Assembly (NCBI RefSeq): GCF_944391105.1
Contig: NZ_CALXSK010000010.1
Coordinates: 16,921-80,920 of the forward strand
DNA: 64,000 bases
Origin: an uncultured Victivallis sp.
GTDB lineage: Bacteria > Verrucomicrobiota > Lentisphaeria > Victivallales > Victivallaceae
Reading direction: 5' to 3'
Program-made: the position numbers and the translations under genes
Shown here: positions 28,419 to 38,481 of the stretch, in pieces
Layout of the letters: every line of letters starts with the position of its first letter
Position numbering within the stretch: position 1 is the first letter of the stretch
Notes under the pieces: generated by a model
Told to the model about the DNA's origin: nothing
Seen by the model: the letters and a program-made list of their open reading frames with translations, nothing else
Database searches by the model: none

Positions 28419-30730
28419 TACGGTTTCTCCTGTTCGAGTTTGAATGCCAGATCGATCCGGAACGGCGGGGCAGTGAGAGTCACGGCATTATTGCCCGCTT
28501 CAACTTTCATGACGGAAGAGGCAATTTCCGCATACGGCAGCGTCGAGAACCAGCGAAGGCGGTAATTGCCCGCTTCGAGCAGTTTGGTGTCGATCCGGAT
28601 GGAAACATCCTTGACTTCCGGAACGGTGTTTGCATCGTCGGGATAACGCTGGGTTGCGGTGTGGTTGAAAACCCACCCGTAGGCGGCGCCGGGCTTAGCG
28701 AGCGCCATGGCCATGTAACGCTGATCCTTCGGCGGCGCAGGGACCGTGACCGGCGCGGAGGGCAGATAGTCGATACGGTCCGAGCGCAGATCGATTCCCT
28801 TCAGAAACTGGGAGAAGGCGTGATAATGGTCGTACCGGTTGTTCAGATGAACGAAGTCGTGCCACCAGAGGAACGGCGTTCCCGCCAGCCGGGCGAAGAG
28901 AGAACCCCAGAGCCCGCAGTGGATATCCCCGGTCATCTGCTCGGGGGAGCTCCCGGAGGGATTGCCGCCGTATTCGGTGATGAGCTGCGGTTTGCCGTGC
29001 TTCATGCTGTTGCAGTAGTCGCGGAGATGCTCGGCAAAATGTTGTGCGGGGTTGCGGTAGGCGTCTCCCGCCAGGTGGGTGATCGCAGGCTGCTGAAAGA
29101 GCTGAACGAGCCCGAGCAGATTGTGAAATTCACTGCTCACATGGGTGGAGACCAGCCAGTTGATCTGCGAGAAGTTGCGCAGTTCGGTCGCCGCCTGCTG
29201 ATGCCATTTTTGAATCGTGCCGTCCTGATAGCGTTCGCGCATCTGGCTTGTGAGGTCGACTTCACTCCACAATTCGACCGCCATGATGCCGGGCGTCGCG
29301 CCCCAGCGGGCTGCGATGTAGCGGGCCCGTTTCGAGTTGTTCTCGAGGGCAGGCTCGCTGCGGAAGAAGTCGCCGGGAATCTTCAGGAAGCCGCCGTTGG
29401 CGACGGCGTATTCCGCGCCGGAGTTGATCGGATTTTCCCGCCATTCCGGGTCGGAGGTGTCGGAAAGCCGCCCGTGATTGTCGATGATGAGGTTCACGAG
29501 AACGCCGTTCCGGTTCGCCGTGTCGATCACATGGTCGAGCCGCCATGCCGCTTCGGTGTTGTAGCGTCCGACGCCGTAGTAACCGCTGCGCCCCGCGTCG
29601 TGTTCGAGTGCGAAGGTCCAGCCGGCCATCCAGACTTCGACGGCGTTGATTCCGGATTTTCCGCATGCTTCAAGATAGTCGTCGTAATCGTAAGTTCCGC
29701 GATCGGGCAGATGGCCGAAGTGGAAACCGATTTCGCTGCGGCGATCGGTGTTGGTGTGGATGTTCAGTCCGATCGGGAAGTAGAATTCGCCCGTGGAAAA
29801 CTCGAAATAACCGGGATTCCTCGTCGAGACGCGTACCGGACCGGGCAGCTGCGAGGGAATCGCGGTGAACTCCCGCCACCGGCTCGTGATCTCCTCGTTT
29901 TTCTGCACATCCTTTACGACAAGGCGAATCCGATGCACGCCGGGAACGAGCGGAGTGAAGCGGATCTCCCAGAAACCAGATCCCGTCGGCCGGGTGATTT
30001 CGCGGGTGAAATGGCGCGTGCGGAGGTATTCGCGGGACCAGAAGCCGGGATAACGTTTGATCTGACCGTCCGGAGTCTGAAGTTCGTAGTCGACGGTCAC
30101 CTCCTTCGGATCGTAGGGATTGAAGAACTCCCGGGCGAGCCGGAAACGGGAGGCCACCCGACGGTTCACCTCGCCGGAGTTCGGCAGTTTCCAGTCGAGG
30201 ATCGAAAGCGGCTGTGGTTCGCGTTGTCCGGAGAACGTGAGATTTCGACATTCAAAGATGAATTTCCGGTTTTCTCCACCGTAGATGGAGATGCCGGCCG
30301 AAAACAGCCTGGTCGCCGCCTCCGCGTCGAAAACCGCCTCATGTCCGACGCCGTGCCAGTCCCGTCCGCTCCGGTCGAGCCGGACGCTGATTTTTTTCCA
30401 CTCGCCGGGGAGAAATGTGAACTCCTCGAGGCTCTGGAACCAGAGGCCTTCCTTGTCCTTGAAGAAGAGCACCCCCTTGACCGGTTCAGGCGTATCGGCC
30501 GTGACGCGGGCTTCCAGTTCGAGATTCCGCGCCTCGAAGGCGGAACGCTGCGGCCGGAATTTCAGGCGGTCCGGCTCCTGGTAGAGCTGGGCGCTGCCGG
30601 GAAACTCCACCTCGATCTCCGGTTCGCCGGGAGTGAGGAAGTTCGCCCCGTCGACACGCCAGACTCCGTCGACGGCCGCAAGCAGCAGCGGCAGAACGAA
30701 AACGATTGCACCGGAGAGAAAGCGGATCAT
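28418..30730 (-). CDS. Secreted GH-A clan glycosidase with DUF5060-like N-terminus
   Basis: A 770-residue protein with a signal peptide (FLSGAIVFVLPLLLAAVDG). An N-terminal carbohydrate-binding-like region and a DUF5060-like Ig segment precede a TIM barrel beginning near RNPGYFEFSTGEFYFPIGLN. Barrel motifs include GIMAVELWSEVDL (candidate acid/base Glu) and LITEYGG (candidate nucleophile Glu), a GH5-like arrangement. The likely activity is on beta-mannan or beta-glucan, but this is inferred. It overlaps yihY upstream (ATGA) and couples to the PA14/SGNH-like gene downstream. Confidence 0.75.
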   Translation of the reverse strand: MIRFLSGAIVFVLPLLLAAVDGVWRVDGANFLTPGEPEIEVEFPGSAQLYQEPDRLKFRPQRSAFEARNLELEARVTADTPEPVKGVLFFKDKEGLWFQSLEEFTFLPGEWKKISVRLDRSGRDWHGVGHEAVFDAEAATRLFSAGISIYGGENRKFIFECRNLTFSGQREPQPLSILDWKLPNSGEVNRRVASRFRLAREFFNPYDPKEVTVDYELQTPDGQIKRYPGFWSREYLRTRHFTREITRPTGSGFWEIRFTPLVPGVHRIRLVVKDVQKNEEITSRWREFTAIPSQLPGPVRVSTRNPGYFEFSTGEFYFPIGLNIHTNTDRRSEIGFHFGHLPDRGTYDYDDYLEACGKSGINAVEVWMAGWTFALEHDAGRSGYYGVGRYNTEAAWRLDHVIDTANRNGVLVNLIIDNHGRLSDTSDPEWRENPINSGAEYAVANGGFLKIPGDFFRSEPALENNSKRARYIAARWGATPGIMAVELWSEVDLTSQMRERYQDGTIQKWHQQAATELRNFSQINWLVSTHVSSEFHNLLGLVQLFQQPAITHLAGDAYRNPAQHFAEHLRDYCNSMKHGKPQLITEYGGNPSGSSPEQMTGDIHCGLWGSLFARLAGTPFLWWHDFVHLNNRYDHYHAFSQFLKGIDLRSDRIDYLPSAPVTVPAPPKDQRYMAMALAKPGAAYGWVFNHTATQRYPDDANTVPEVKDVSIRIDTKLLEAGNYRLRWFSTLPYAEIASSVMKVEAGNNAVTLTAPPFRIDLAFKLEQEKP

Positions 30731-32043
30731 GATTCTTCGAGATCCTTCAATGCGAGGTTGCCCGGACTCCGGGAGGCGTCGTTGCGGAGCAGTTCAAGGG
30801 CGCGGACGCTCTTTTCGAGTTTGGCGTTGCCGGCGGCGGGAGGATGAACCAGACCCGTTTCATCGAGTTTCGCGAGCGCGTCGCAGATGGTGTAACGCTC
30901 CGAAGGATGGGCGGGCAGATAGTCCGGTGCGGTCTTGTCGTTTTCGAGTTTGTAGATCACTCCGGATTCGACGAGCTCATCGAGCATCGAAAGCGTGAGC
31001 ACCTGCGGCAAAGGCAGCTCCTCGAGAATCCTGTCCTCATTGACCGCTCCCTGATCCCGGCTGAAGCTGCCGAAGATTTTTCCGAGAATCAGAAGCTGAT
31101 ATTCGCGGCGCAGTTTCCGGCTGATCTTGACTTTTCCGAGCCGGTCGAAGAGTCCGCTGCCGATGTGCTGGTGAACAAACGACACCTCCGCCCCGAAGAG
31201 CGCGATCTGCCACGACAGTTTAAGCCAGATGAGAAAGAGAGGCAGCACCGCGAAGCTGCCGTAAACCTTGTTGTACTGATAGATCCGGGTCTGCAGAATG
31301 ATGAATCCGTCCTGCAGCAGCTGGAACAGCACGCCCGCGACAGCTCCGCCGATCAGAGCCGAGAGAAGCCTTACGCGCGTATTCGGCGCGATGAGGTAGA
31401 TCACCGTGAAGGTCAGCACGATAAGCACCAGCGGAGTAAGATCGACGGCCAGTGAGAAAAGCACGCCTCCGAGAATGGAGCTGCCGGTCCCTTCGCCGAT
31501 GATCCGTCTCAGCACCGGCGCCGCGCTGGAAAGCACGACAATGAGGAACGGGGTGATGAGGATCAGCGCCAGATAGTCGCTCAATCGGCGGAAGATGTTT
31601 CCATGAGAAGGAAGATTCCAGATTGCGTTGAACGATTTCTCCACGTTGTTCGCCAGCCACATGACCGTCCAGATGAGGACGATGACGCCGGCGCCGGCGA
31701 TGACGCCGCTTTGCGTCTGCTGCAGTGTGGAGTCCGCGAACTGATAGATCCATTCGAGAATTTCGCGTTGATTCGCAAGTTTTTCGCTGAGGATCTCCTG
31801 GAGTTTCTCCTGCAGCGCAAACCCCTTGGCGATGCCGAACGCAAGCGCGAGCATCGGCACGATCGCGAAGAGCGTGTAATACGTAAGCGCGACGGCCCGG
31901 AGGCTGTTCCGGTCCGCCGTGAACCGCAGCGAAGCGAGCCACAGAAGCCGGGTGAATTTCCCGGTCGGCCACAGCTCGCGGTAGGAGCGGTCAGATCCCG
32001 CGACATAGCGGATGAATAATTGTTTGAGTTTTCCGGTGCGCAT
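30727..32043 (-). CDS. yihY: YihY/BrkB-family inner membrane protein
   Basis: A 438-residue protein with about six membrane helices, including SLRAVALTYYTLFAIVPMLALAFGIA near the N-terminus, the hallmark of the YihY/virulence factor BrkB family (once called RNase BN). The C-terminal ~130 residues are soluble, longer than in E. coli, and look like a winged-helix-type tail (LTLSMLDELVESGVIYKL). The function of the family is unclear. The gene lies between glnS and a secreted glycosidase and overlaps the latter by four bases. Confidence 0.9.
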   Translation of the reverse strand: MRTGKLKQLFIRYVAGSDRSYRELWPTGKFTRLLWLASLRFTADRNSLRAVALTYYTLFAIVPMLALAFGIAKGFALQEKLQEILSEKLANQREILEWIYQFADSTLQQTQSGVIAGAGVIVLIWTVMWLANNVEKSFNAIWNLPSHGNIFRRLSDYLALILITPFLIVVLSSAAPVLRRIIGEGTGSSILGGVLFSLAVDLTPLVLIVLTFTVIYLIAPNTRVRLLSALIGGAVAGVLFQLLQDGFIILQTRIYQYNKVYGSFAVLPLFLIWLKLSWQIALFGAEVSFVHQHIGSGLFDRLGKVKISRKLRREYQLLILGKIFGSFSRDQGAVNEDRILEELPLPQVLTLSMLDELVESGVIYKLENDKTAPDYLPAHPSERYTICDALAKLDETGLVHPPAAGNAKLEKSVRALELLRNDASRSPGNLALKDLEES

Positions 32044-32079
32044 TCGATCCCCCCATCGCTTGCAACCGTGCCGAAATTG

Positions 32080-33759
32080 TTATTTCCCCTGCTTGTTCCC
32101 CCAGGAATCCTTCAGCGTGACCGTGCGGCTGAAGACCGGCGCACCGGGCTTCGAATCCGGGTCGACGCAGTAATAACCGTTGCGTTCAAACTGGACGCTC
32201 GTTCCGGCCGGAAGCTCCGCGAGTTTCGGCTCGACCAGCGCTTTGACGATCCGGATGGAGTCCGGATTGAGCTGTTCGAGGAAATTCGTGCCGTCCGCGC
32301 CGGGCTGTTCGACCGTGAAGAGCCGCTCGTAGAGCCGCACTTCGGCCGGGACGGCGCTGTCGGCCGAGACCCAGTGGATCGTCCCCTTGACCTTGCGGCC
32401 GTCCGGAGCGGAGCCGCCGCGGGTCGCCGGGTCGAACGTGCATTTGAGTTCGACGACGTTGCCGGCCTCGTCGAGCACGGCCTCTTCACACTTGATGAAG
32501 TAACCGTAACGCAGCCGGACTTCGCGCCCCGGAGCCAGTCGGAAATAGCCCTTGACCGGTTCGAGCATGAAGTCGCTCTTCTCGATGTAGAGTTCACGCC
32601 CGAACGGCAGTTTGCGGCTGCCGGCGGCGGGGTCCTCGGGATTGTTGACCGCATCGAGCGGTTCAACGCCTTCGGCCGGATAGTTCGTGATCGTGACCTT
32701 CAGCGGATCGAGCACCGCGAGGAAACGAGGCGCCGTCGCATTGAGCTCCTCGCGCACGCAATGTTCGAGAAGCGCGATGTCGGTCAGCGCCTCGAACTTC
32801 GTGATTCCGACGGTCCTGCAGAGTTTGCGGATTGCGGAGGCGGGAATGCCGCGGCGGCGCATTCCGCAGATGGTCGGCATGCGCGGATCGTCCCATCCGG
32901 CGACGTAATGCTCCTTCACAAGTTGCAGGAGTTTGCGCTTGCTCATGACCGTGTAGGTCAGATTCAATCGCGAGAATTCGGTCTGCACAGGCGGATTTTT
33001 GAATTCCAGCGCCTGGAGCACCCAGTCGTAAAGCGGGCGGTGGATTTCAAATTCAAGCGTACAGAAGGAGTGGGTCACTCCCTCGAATGCGTCTTCAAGC
33101 GGATGGGCGAAGTCGTACATCGGGTAGACGCACCACTTGTCGCCGTGGCGGAAGTGGTGAACGCGGCGAATCCGGTAGATGACCGGGTCGCGCATATGGA
33201 TGTTCGGAGAAGCCATGTCGATGCGGGCGCGCAGGACCATGGCCCCGTCCTCGAACTCTCCGTTTCTCATGCGGGTGAAGAGGTCGAGATTCTCCTCCAC
33301 CGAGCGGGCGCGTCCCGGCGACTCCTTTCCCGGGACGTTCAGTGTGCCGCGGTACTCCTCCCACTGTTCGGGCGAGAGGTCGCAGACGTAGGCGAGCCCT
33401 TTGCGTATCAGCGTGACGGCGCACTCGTACATGCGCTCGAAGTAGTCGCTCGCATAGTAGAGGTGTTCTCCGAAATCAAAGCCGAGCCACTTTACGTCGT
33501 TGATGATCGATTCGACGTATTCGGTGTCCTCCTTGGTCGGGTTCGTGTCGTCGAACCGCAGGTGGCAGACGCCTCCGTTCTCCGCCGCGACGCCGAAGTC
33601 GAGGCAGATCGCCTTGGCGTGGCCGATGTGCAGATAGCCGTTCGGCTCAGGTGGAAAACGGGTGACGACTTTCCCGTCGTTCTTGTTGTTGCGCAGGTCG
33701 TTTGCGACAATTTCGCGGATGAAATCCAGCGGTGCGTTGTTTTCATTGGTTTCCGGCAT
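32080..33759 (-). CDS. glnS: Glutaminyl-tRNA synthetase
   Basis: A 559-residue class I aminoacyl-tRNA synthetase. The HIGH motif is at residues 44-47 (GYLHIGHAK), preceded by the GlnRS signature RFPPEPNG. The KMSKS loop reads VMSKRKL. The C-terminal two beta-barrel anticodon-binding domains follow. PPEPNG at the start distinguishes it from GluRS. It charges tRNA-Gln directly, so this organism need not rely only on GatCAB transamidation. It is first in an operon with yihY and two secreted carbohydrate proteins. Confidence 0.97.
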   Translation of the reverse strand: MPETNENNAPLDFIREIVANDLRNNKNDGKVVTRFPPEPNGYLHIGHAKAICLDFGVAAENGGVCHLRFDDTNPTKEDTEYVESIINDVKWLGFDFGEHLYYASDYFERMYECAVTLIRKGLAYVCDLSPEQWEEYRGTLNVPGKESPGRARSVEENLDLFTRMRNGEFEDGAMVLRARIDMASPNIHMRDPVIYRIRRVHHFRHGDKWCVYPMYDFAHPLEDAFEGVTHSFCTLEFEIHRPLYDWVLQALEFKNPPVQTEFSRLNLTYTVMSKRKLLQLVKEHYVAGWDDPRMPTICGMRRRGIPASAIRKLCRTVGITKFEALTDIALLEHCVREELNATAPRFLAVLDPLKVTITNYPAEGVEPLDAVNNPEDPAAGSRKLPFGRELYIEKSDFMLEPVKGYFRLAPGREVRLRYGYFIKCEEAVLDEAGNVVELKCTFDPATRGGSAPDGRKVKGTIHWVSADSAVPAEVRLYERLFTVEQPGADGTNFLEQLNPDSIRIVKALVEPKLAELPAGTSVQFERNGYYCVDPDSKPGAPVFSRTVTLKDSWGNKQGK

Positions 33760-34038
33760 GATAACTGTAACTCCAGAGTGTTTTCAAAATGATGGATTGG
33801 AAAAAAGCGAAAATGCGCGGAGGCGCCGTTGTCGAAAAATTGAAAACGGTTCGAGGACATGTCGAAAATATTTCATGATCCGTCCGCTGCTCCGGCTGTT
33901 TCATTCACCATGTTTCGGGGTAACATACCACGTCTGTTGTTTTTTTGCCAGTCTTGCGGAAGGTTTTTTTGCGTGTTTTATCTTGAATAATGGGAAATGG
34001 GGATGTATCTTACCGGAATCAATCATTCGGGGGATTTC

Positions 34039-36408
34039 ATGACGAAGAATTGGAAGCGAATAACGGTCGATCGGATGCCGTTCGGCCGGCGGGTGGAAAC
34101 CAGCCGCTGGGTGGAGGATGGCGTCTGGGCGGCGAAATGGATCGCGCTGCCTTCCGGCCGCGGTTCGGCCGGAACGGTTGCCTACCGCAATTGCTTTGCG
34201 CTGTCCACGCCGGGGCGGAGGCTGATCGGAGTGGCGGCCGACGCGGTCTACCGGCTCTGGGTCGACGGCGTTGAGGTCGCCTCCGGGCCGGAACTCGGCG
34301 ATGGAAAAAACGCTTTTGTCGATACTTTTGAATGGAACGCGGAGCCGGGCGAACATGTTTTTGTGGCGCTGGTCACGAGCTTCGGCGGTTGCGGGCCTTA
34401 TGGAAAGGTCGAGTTCGAACACGGCTTTCTGCTGGCTGCGGACGGCGATGAAGCCGGGAAGATCGAAAGCCGGGCGGAGAACTTTGATGCGCTGCCGGTT
34501 GCCGGACTTGCCTTCGAGCCGATCCGCGGCTGGCCCGCGAGTGTCGGGCAGGAGCTGACGTTTGACGCGGCCGGGTATCCGGCGGGAATCGAACGGGGCT
34601 GCTGTGAGGGTTGGCGCCCCGTCACGGAACTGCGTCCCGGCGGAGACGCCGATCTGCGCAATGAGTTTGTGCCGCAGCCGCTGCTGCGCCCCGCGACGCT
34701 CCCGGAAATGGAGACGAAGGAAATTCGCGGCTTTACGGTCCGTTATGCCGGGCCGTTCGGTGGCCGGCTGTTCCGGGCGGCCGACAATCGCGCCGAAGAG
34801 CTCGACGGAATCGGCGAGGCGTTGCGGAACGGCACGTTTGAAGTTCCGCCGCGCACGGAGTTGAGACTGCTGCTCGAACTCGACGATTATTACTGTGTGC
34901 GTCCGCGTCTTGTGACCTCCGGCGGGAGAGGCGCGAAGATTTCACTCGGCTGGGCTGAAACGCTCATGACCGAGGAGCGGGAAGTTCGCGCCAAAGCGGA
35001 GCGGACGCAGTGGCGCGACCGCTATTTTTTCGGGATTTACGACCATTTTCTGCCGGACGGCCGGGAGCGGATGGCGTTCTGGACGGCCTGGTATCGGGCC
35101 GGGCGGTTCGTTTCGCTGGAGATACGCACGGGCGGGGAGCCGTTGCGGATTGACCGGCTTGGGCTGGAGGAGTTCCGCTATCCGCTTGCTCTGGACAGCT
35201 CCATCTCAACGGGTTGCGCGGATCTCGACCAGCTTTCCGTGCTCGCGCGACGGACGCTTGAGATGTGTTCGCACGACACTTTCATGGACTGCCCCTATTA
35301 CGAACAGTTGATGTATCTCGGGGACACCCGGATTCAGGCGCTGCTGACGCTGACGATCTCCCGTGATTCCCGGCTGGTCGAGAAGGCGCTGCGGATGTTT
35401 GCCTCCGCACAGCTCGAATCGGGGCTTTTCCCGTCGCGCCATCCGTCGCGGATCACGCAGATCATTCCGACCTTTTCGCCGTTCTTCATCGGCATGCTGG
35501 AGGATTATGCGCGCTGGCGCGGCGGTCCGCTTGTCGCGGAGCTGCTCCCTGCGGCCCGGCGGGTGACGGATGCGTATGAGCGGTGGATCGGCGGGGATGG
35601 GCTGGTTTCGATTCCGCGCACCTGGTGTTTCGTCGACTGGACGGGGTGGACGGCGGGAGTGCCGCCGGAGGCGGAGCGCGGAGTTTCCGGAATCGTGAAT
35701 GCGCTTTATCTTTACGGTCTGGGGTCGCTGGCGAATCTCTACGAACTGACCGGGGACGGCGTGATGGCGGACTACTTCCGCCGCCGCGCGGAAGTTCTGG
35801 CCGGCGCGGTGATCCGCAAATTCTGGCGCGAGGAGCGGAGTCTCTTTGCGGACACGGCGGACGACCGGAGTTTTTCGGAGCACATGCAGATTCTGATGCT
35901 GCTTTCCGGGGCGTTGCCGGAGAAGATCGAAACGGCGTGCGGCAGAGGGCTGTGCGAGGCGGACGGGCTCGTGCGGACGACGGTCTATTTCAGCTTCTAT
36001 CTCTTTGAGGCGTATCGGAAACTGAATCGTCCCGACCTTTTCGACCGGAGGCTCGACCTCTTCCGGTCGATGTTGAAGCTCAATCTCGCGACGCTGCTGG
36101 AGGAGCCGGAGCCGAGTCGTTCTGACTGTCACGCCTGGAGTGCGCATATTCTCTGGCATTTTTACGCGTCGATGCTCGGGGTCCGTCCGGCCGGGTACGG
36201 GTTCCGACAGGTGGAAATAAGGCCGCAGCTGCTGCCGGGACGGCGGGTTCACGGCCGGATCGCGCACCCTGCGGGCGGCGTGATCGAAGTGGAGGCGGAA
36301 GCGGGACGCGCGGTCGTGACTCTTCCGCCCGGATTGAATGGAAGTTACTGTTTTCCGGACGGGCGGCGCGTCGCCCTCGCTCCGGGACGGAATGAAATCA
36401 AAGGATGA
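34039..36408 (+). CDS. Alpha-L-rhamnosidase-like glycosidase (GH78-type)
   Basis: A 789-residue protein. ATG 34039 is chosen because of GGGGGA just upstream; a longer frame to 33997 lacks a site. The N-terminal beta domains (AVYRLWVDGVEVASGPELGDG) bind sugar. The (alpha/alpha)6 barrel includes DTFMDCPYYEQLMYLGDTRIQALL, very close to the GH78 catalytic region (MDCP...E..GD). Late barrel residues HAWSAHILWHFYASMLG and a C-terminal beta domain follow. There is no signal peptide, so it may act on oligosaccharides in the cytosol. The gene leads a three-gene run with an esterase and a peptidase. Confidence 0.85.
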   Translation: MTKNWKRITVDRMPFGRRVETSRWVEDGVWAAKWIALPSGRGSAGTVAYRNCFALSTPGRRLIGVAADAVYRLWVDGVEVASGPELGDGKNAFVDTFEWNAEPGEHVFVALVTSFGGCGPYGKVEFEHGFLLAADGDEAGKIESRAENFDALPVAGLAFEPIRGWPASVGQELTFDAAGYPAGIERGCCEGWRPVTELRPGGDADLRNEFVPQPLLRPATLPEMETKEIRGFTVRYAGPFGGRLFRAADNRAEELDGIGEALRNGTFEVPPRTELRLLLELDDYYCVRPRLVTSGGRGAKISLGWAETLMTEEREVRAKAERTQWRDRYFFGIYDHFLPDGRERMAFWTAWYRAGRFVSLEIRTGGEPLRIDRLGLEEFRYPLALDSSISTGCADLDQLSVLARRTLEMCSHDTFMDCPYYEQLMYLGDTRIQALLTLTISRDSRLVEKALRMFASAQLESGLFPSRHPSRITQIIPTFSPFFIGMLEDYARWRGGPLVAELLPAARRVTDAYERWIGGDGLVSIPRTWCFVDWTGWTAGVPPEAERGVSGIVNALYLYGLGSLANLYELTGDGVMADYFRRRAEVLAGAVIRKFWREERSLFADTADDRSFSEHMQILMLLSGALPEKIETACGRGLCEADGLVRTTVYFSFYLFEAYRKLNRPDLFDRRLDLFRSMLKLNLATLLEEPEPSRSDCHAWSAHILWHFYASMLGVRPAGYGFRQVEIRPQLLPGRRVHGRIAHPAGGVIEVEAEAGRAVVTLPPGLNGSYCFPDGRRVALAPGRNEIKG

Positions 36409-36414
36409 GGTTTT

Positions 36415-37233
36415 ATGGAAACGATCAAACTCTGGAAGTCGGTGGAGAGTGCGGGCACCGGGAATCCCGCCGATGATTTCGACCCGTATCTCGAACTTTA
36501 TCTGCTTGACGGGACGCAGCCTGCGCGCGGTGCGGTCATTGTCTGTCCCGGGGGCGGTTACTGCGCCCGGGCGCCGCATGAGGGCGAGCCGATCGCACGG
36601 AAATTCAACGAACTCGGATTCCACGCCTTCGTGCTGCAGTACCGGGTTTCTCCGTACCGCTTCCCCGCGCCGCAGCGGGATCTGTTCCGGGCGATCCGGA
36701 TCGTGCGGAGCCGCGCGGAAGAGTGGGGCGTCAATCCGGAGCAGATCGCGGTGCTCGGATTCTCCGCGGGCGGACATCTCGTCGCTTCCGCGGGGACGCT
36801 TTTCAATGAAGTTGACGCGAAGGCGGGAGACGCCGCCGACGCCTGCTCGCAGAGACCTGACGCGATCATTCCCTGCTACCCGGTGATTTCGTTCAGTCGG
36901 GAATGGGGGCATCGCGGCAGCGGCGAAAATCTGCTGGGCGCCTCCCTCGACGAGCTTGAAGATCGTTTCTGCCTCAGCAGCCGGGTGACGGCCGATACGC
37001 CTCCGGCTTTTCTGTGGCATACCGCGACGGATGGCGGGGTTCCGGTGCGGAACTCGATCGCGTTTGCGGAGGCGTGCTGGAAAAACGGTGTACCGGCGGA
37101 GCTGCACGTGTTTCCGGCGGGACCGCACGGCATCGGGCTCGCTTTGGATTACCCCGAGGCGAAAATCTGGCCGGAACTCGCGGCGATGTTCCTCACGACG
37201 ACGTGCGGATTCTCCGCGCGGAGCCGGGCATAA
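36415..37233 (+). CDS. Alpha/beta hydrolase, acetyl-esterase-like
   Basis: A 272-residue alpha/beta hydrolase of the xylan-esterase/carboxylesterase type. It has an oxyanion-hole GGGY (VCPGGGYCAR) and the nucleophile elbow GFSAGG with Ser117. A late Asp (HTATDGGVPV) and His (GPHGIGL) complete a plausible triad. It has no signal peptide. It begins 6 bases after the GH78-like gene, so it probably removes acyl groups from the same imported oligosaccharides. Confidence 0.85.
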   Translation: METIKLWKSVESAGTGNPADDFDPYLELYLLDGTQPARGAVIVCPGGGYCARAPHEGEPIARKFNELGFHAFVLQYRVSPYRFPAPQRDLFRAIRIVRSRAEEWGVNPEQIAVLGFSAGGHLVASAGTLFNEVDAKAGDAADACSQRPDAIIPCYPVISFSREWGHRGSGENLLGASLDELEDRFCLSSRVTADTPPAFLWHTATDGGVPVRNSIAFAEACWKNGVPAELHVFPAGPHGIGLALDYPEAKIWPELAAMFLTTTCGFSARSRA

Positions 37234-37254
37234 CCGGAAGGAGAACGGGGCACG

Positions 37255-37944
37255 ATGTTTTTCGATCCGGTCTATCTGCTGTTCACGCTGCCCGGGATTC
37301 TGCTGGGGCTCTGGGCATCGGCGAAGACGAAATTCACGTTTGACCGCTATTCCCGGGTGGAGAGCCTGAACCGGGTGACCGGTGCATCGGCCGCGCTGCG
37401 GCTGCTCGCGAACGCGGGGATCCGCGACGTCCGGGTGGAGGAGACGCAGGGATTCCTGAGCGATCACTATGATCCGACGGCGAAGGTGCTGCGTCTTTCG
37501 CCGGGCGTCTACCGGTCGGATTCCATTGCGGCGATCGGCGTGGCGTGCCACGAGGCGGGTCATGCGATTCAGCATGCGCAGGGATATTCGGCGCTCGGGC
37601 TGCGCAGTTCTCTTGTGCCGCTTGTGAATCTCGCGAGCCCCGGGGCATATATTTTCTTTCTGATCGGGCTTGTTCTGAACAGTCCGGCGCTGCTCTGGCT
37701 GGGGATCATCTGCTTTGGCATGGCAGTGCTTTTCTCTCTGGTGACGTTGCCGGTGGAGTATGACGCGAGCCGCCGCGCGAAGCAGCTCATGGTCTCTTCC
37801 GGAATTGTGACGCAGAGCGAAGCGGAGGGGGCGGGGGAGGTGCTTTCCGCGGCGTTTCTCACCTACGTGGCCTCCGCAGTGACGGCGCTGCTGACGCTGC
37901 TCTATTTTCTGTTCCGTTCAGGGCTTCTCGGGCGGAGGGATTGA
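37255..37944 (+). CDS. YugP-like neutral zinc metallopeptidase
   Basis: A 229-residue membrane protein of the Zn_peptidase_2 family. The HEAGH motif (His99, Glu100, His103) coordinates zinc. Hydrophobic segments flank the catalytic domain (LLFTLPGILLGLWA, IFFLIGLVLNSPALLWLGIICFGMAVLFSLV, VASAVTALLTLLYFLF). The physiological substrate of this family is unknown. It follows the esterase after 21 bases. The promoter of the next operon overlaps its last codons. Confidence 0.93.
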   Translation: MFFDPVYLLFTLPGILLGLWASAKTKFTFDRYSRVESLNRVTGASAALRLLANAGIRDVRVEETQGFLSDHYDPTAKVLRLSPGVYRSDSIAAIGVACHEAGHAIQHAQGYSALGLRSSLVPLVNLASPGAYIFFLIGLVLNSPALLWLGIICFGMAVLFSLVTLPVEYDASRRAKQLMVSSGIVTQSEAEGAGEVLSAAFLTYVASAVTALLTLLYFLFRSGLLGRRD

Positions 37945-37969
37945 AAAAGACGGGTCGACGTGATATATT
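37941..37969 (+). promoter_or_regulatory. Sigma-70-type promoter for the LPS/Kdo operon
   Basis: TTGAAA at 37941-37946 and TATATT at 37964-37969 are separated by 17 bases. The -35 box overlaps the stop of the Zn-peptidase gene. It would drive the heptose kinase, kdsB, kdsA, kdsC and LptA-like genes. Confidence 0.7.
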
Positions 37970-38013
37970 GTGAACGGTAAGGAAGGCAATTTATTCTGAA
38001 CACGAGGTTCCAA

Positions 38014-38481
38014 TTGGCTCGACGGATCACTTATTCCGCCCGGTTCCGCCGCGATTATATCGCAGCGCTTGCCGTGGTTATTTTTTTCGTGATCGTGATT
38101 GCGGAGATCACGATTGCGATCAGCATTCCCGCTTATCTGAAACGGGAGAACGCAATGGCGCTGGAGGTGCGGCGGCTCCAGCTGCTCGAATCGTTCGATC
38201 ATGCCCGCAACATATCGAGCAAACTGAAGGTTCGCGGCGGCGAAACCGCGGAGCTGGAGGCCCGGCTGGTCGGCTGGGGACTCAATTCCCTTGCCCCTTA
38301 TCTGCGTGACCATGCCGGATCTCTTTCGGGAGAGGAGATCGCCGAGATGCAGACCACGGTTACGGAATTCATCCGGATCATGACCCGGCTCCGCGATACG
38401 GGGCCGTACTGCGTGGAGCAGAAGCTCGATACCGGCGGCTATATCGACAGCCGGATTCCGCAGGAGGCGAAATCGAAATGA
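38014..38481 (+). CDS. Single-pass membrane protein of unknown function
   Basis: A 155-residue protein with a TTG start and GAGG about 10 bases upstream. One N-terminal membrane helix (AALAVVIFFVIVIAEITIAISI) follows a basic segment, leaving a ~110-residue periplasmic domain with helical, Leu/Glu/Arg-rich sequence (ALEVRRLQLLESFDHARNISSKLK). Its stop overlaps the heptose kinase start (ATGA). The position at the head of the LPS-core operon suggests an envelope role, but no family is recognised. Confidence 0.65.
   Translation: MARRITYSARFRRDYIAALAVVIFFVIVIAEITIAISIPAYLKRENAMALEVRRLQLLESFDHARNISSKLKVRGGETAELEARLVGWGLNSLAPYLRDHAGSLSGEEIAEMQTTVTEFIRIMTRLRDTGPYCVEQKLDTGGYIDSRIPQEAKSK

Noticed and set aside
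28661..30847. A 728-codon plus-strand frame opposite the GH-A glycosidase
   Set aside because: Shadow of the minus-strand gene, which has a signal peptide and catalytic motifs.
35206..37575. A 789-codon minus-strand frame
   Set aside because: Antisense to the GH78-like, esterase and peptidase genes; basic, low-complexity product.
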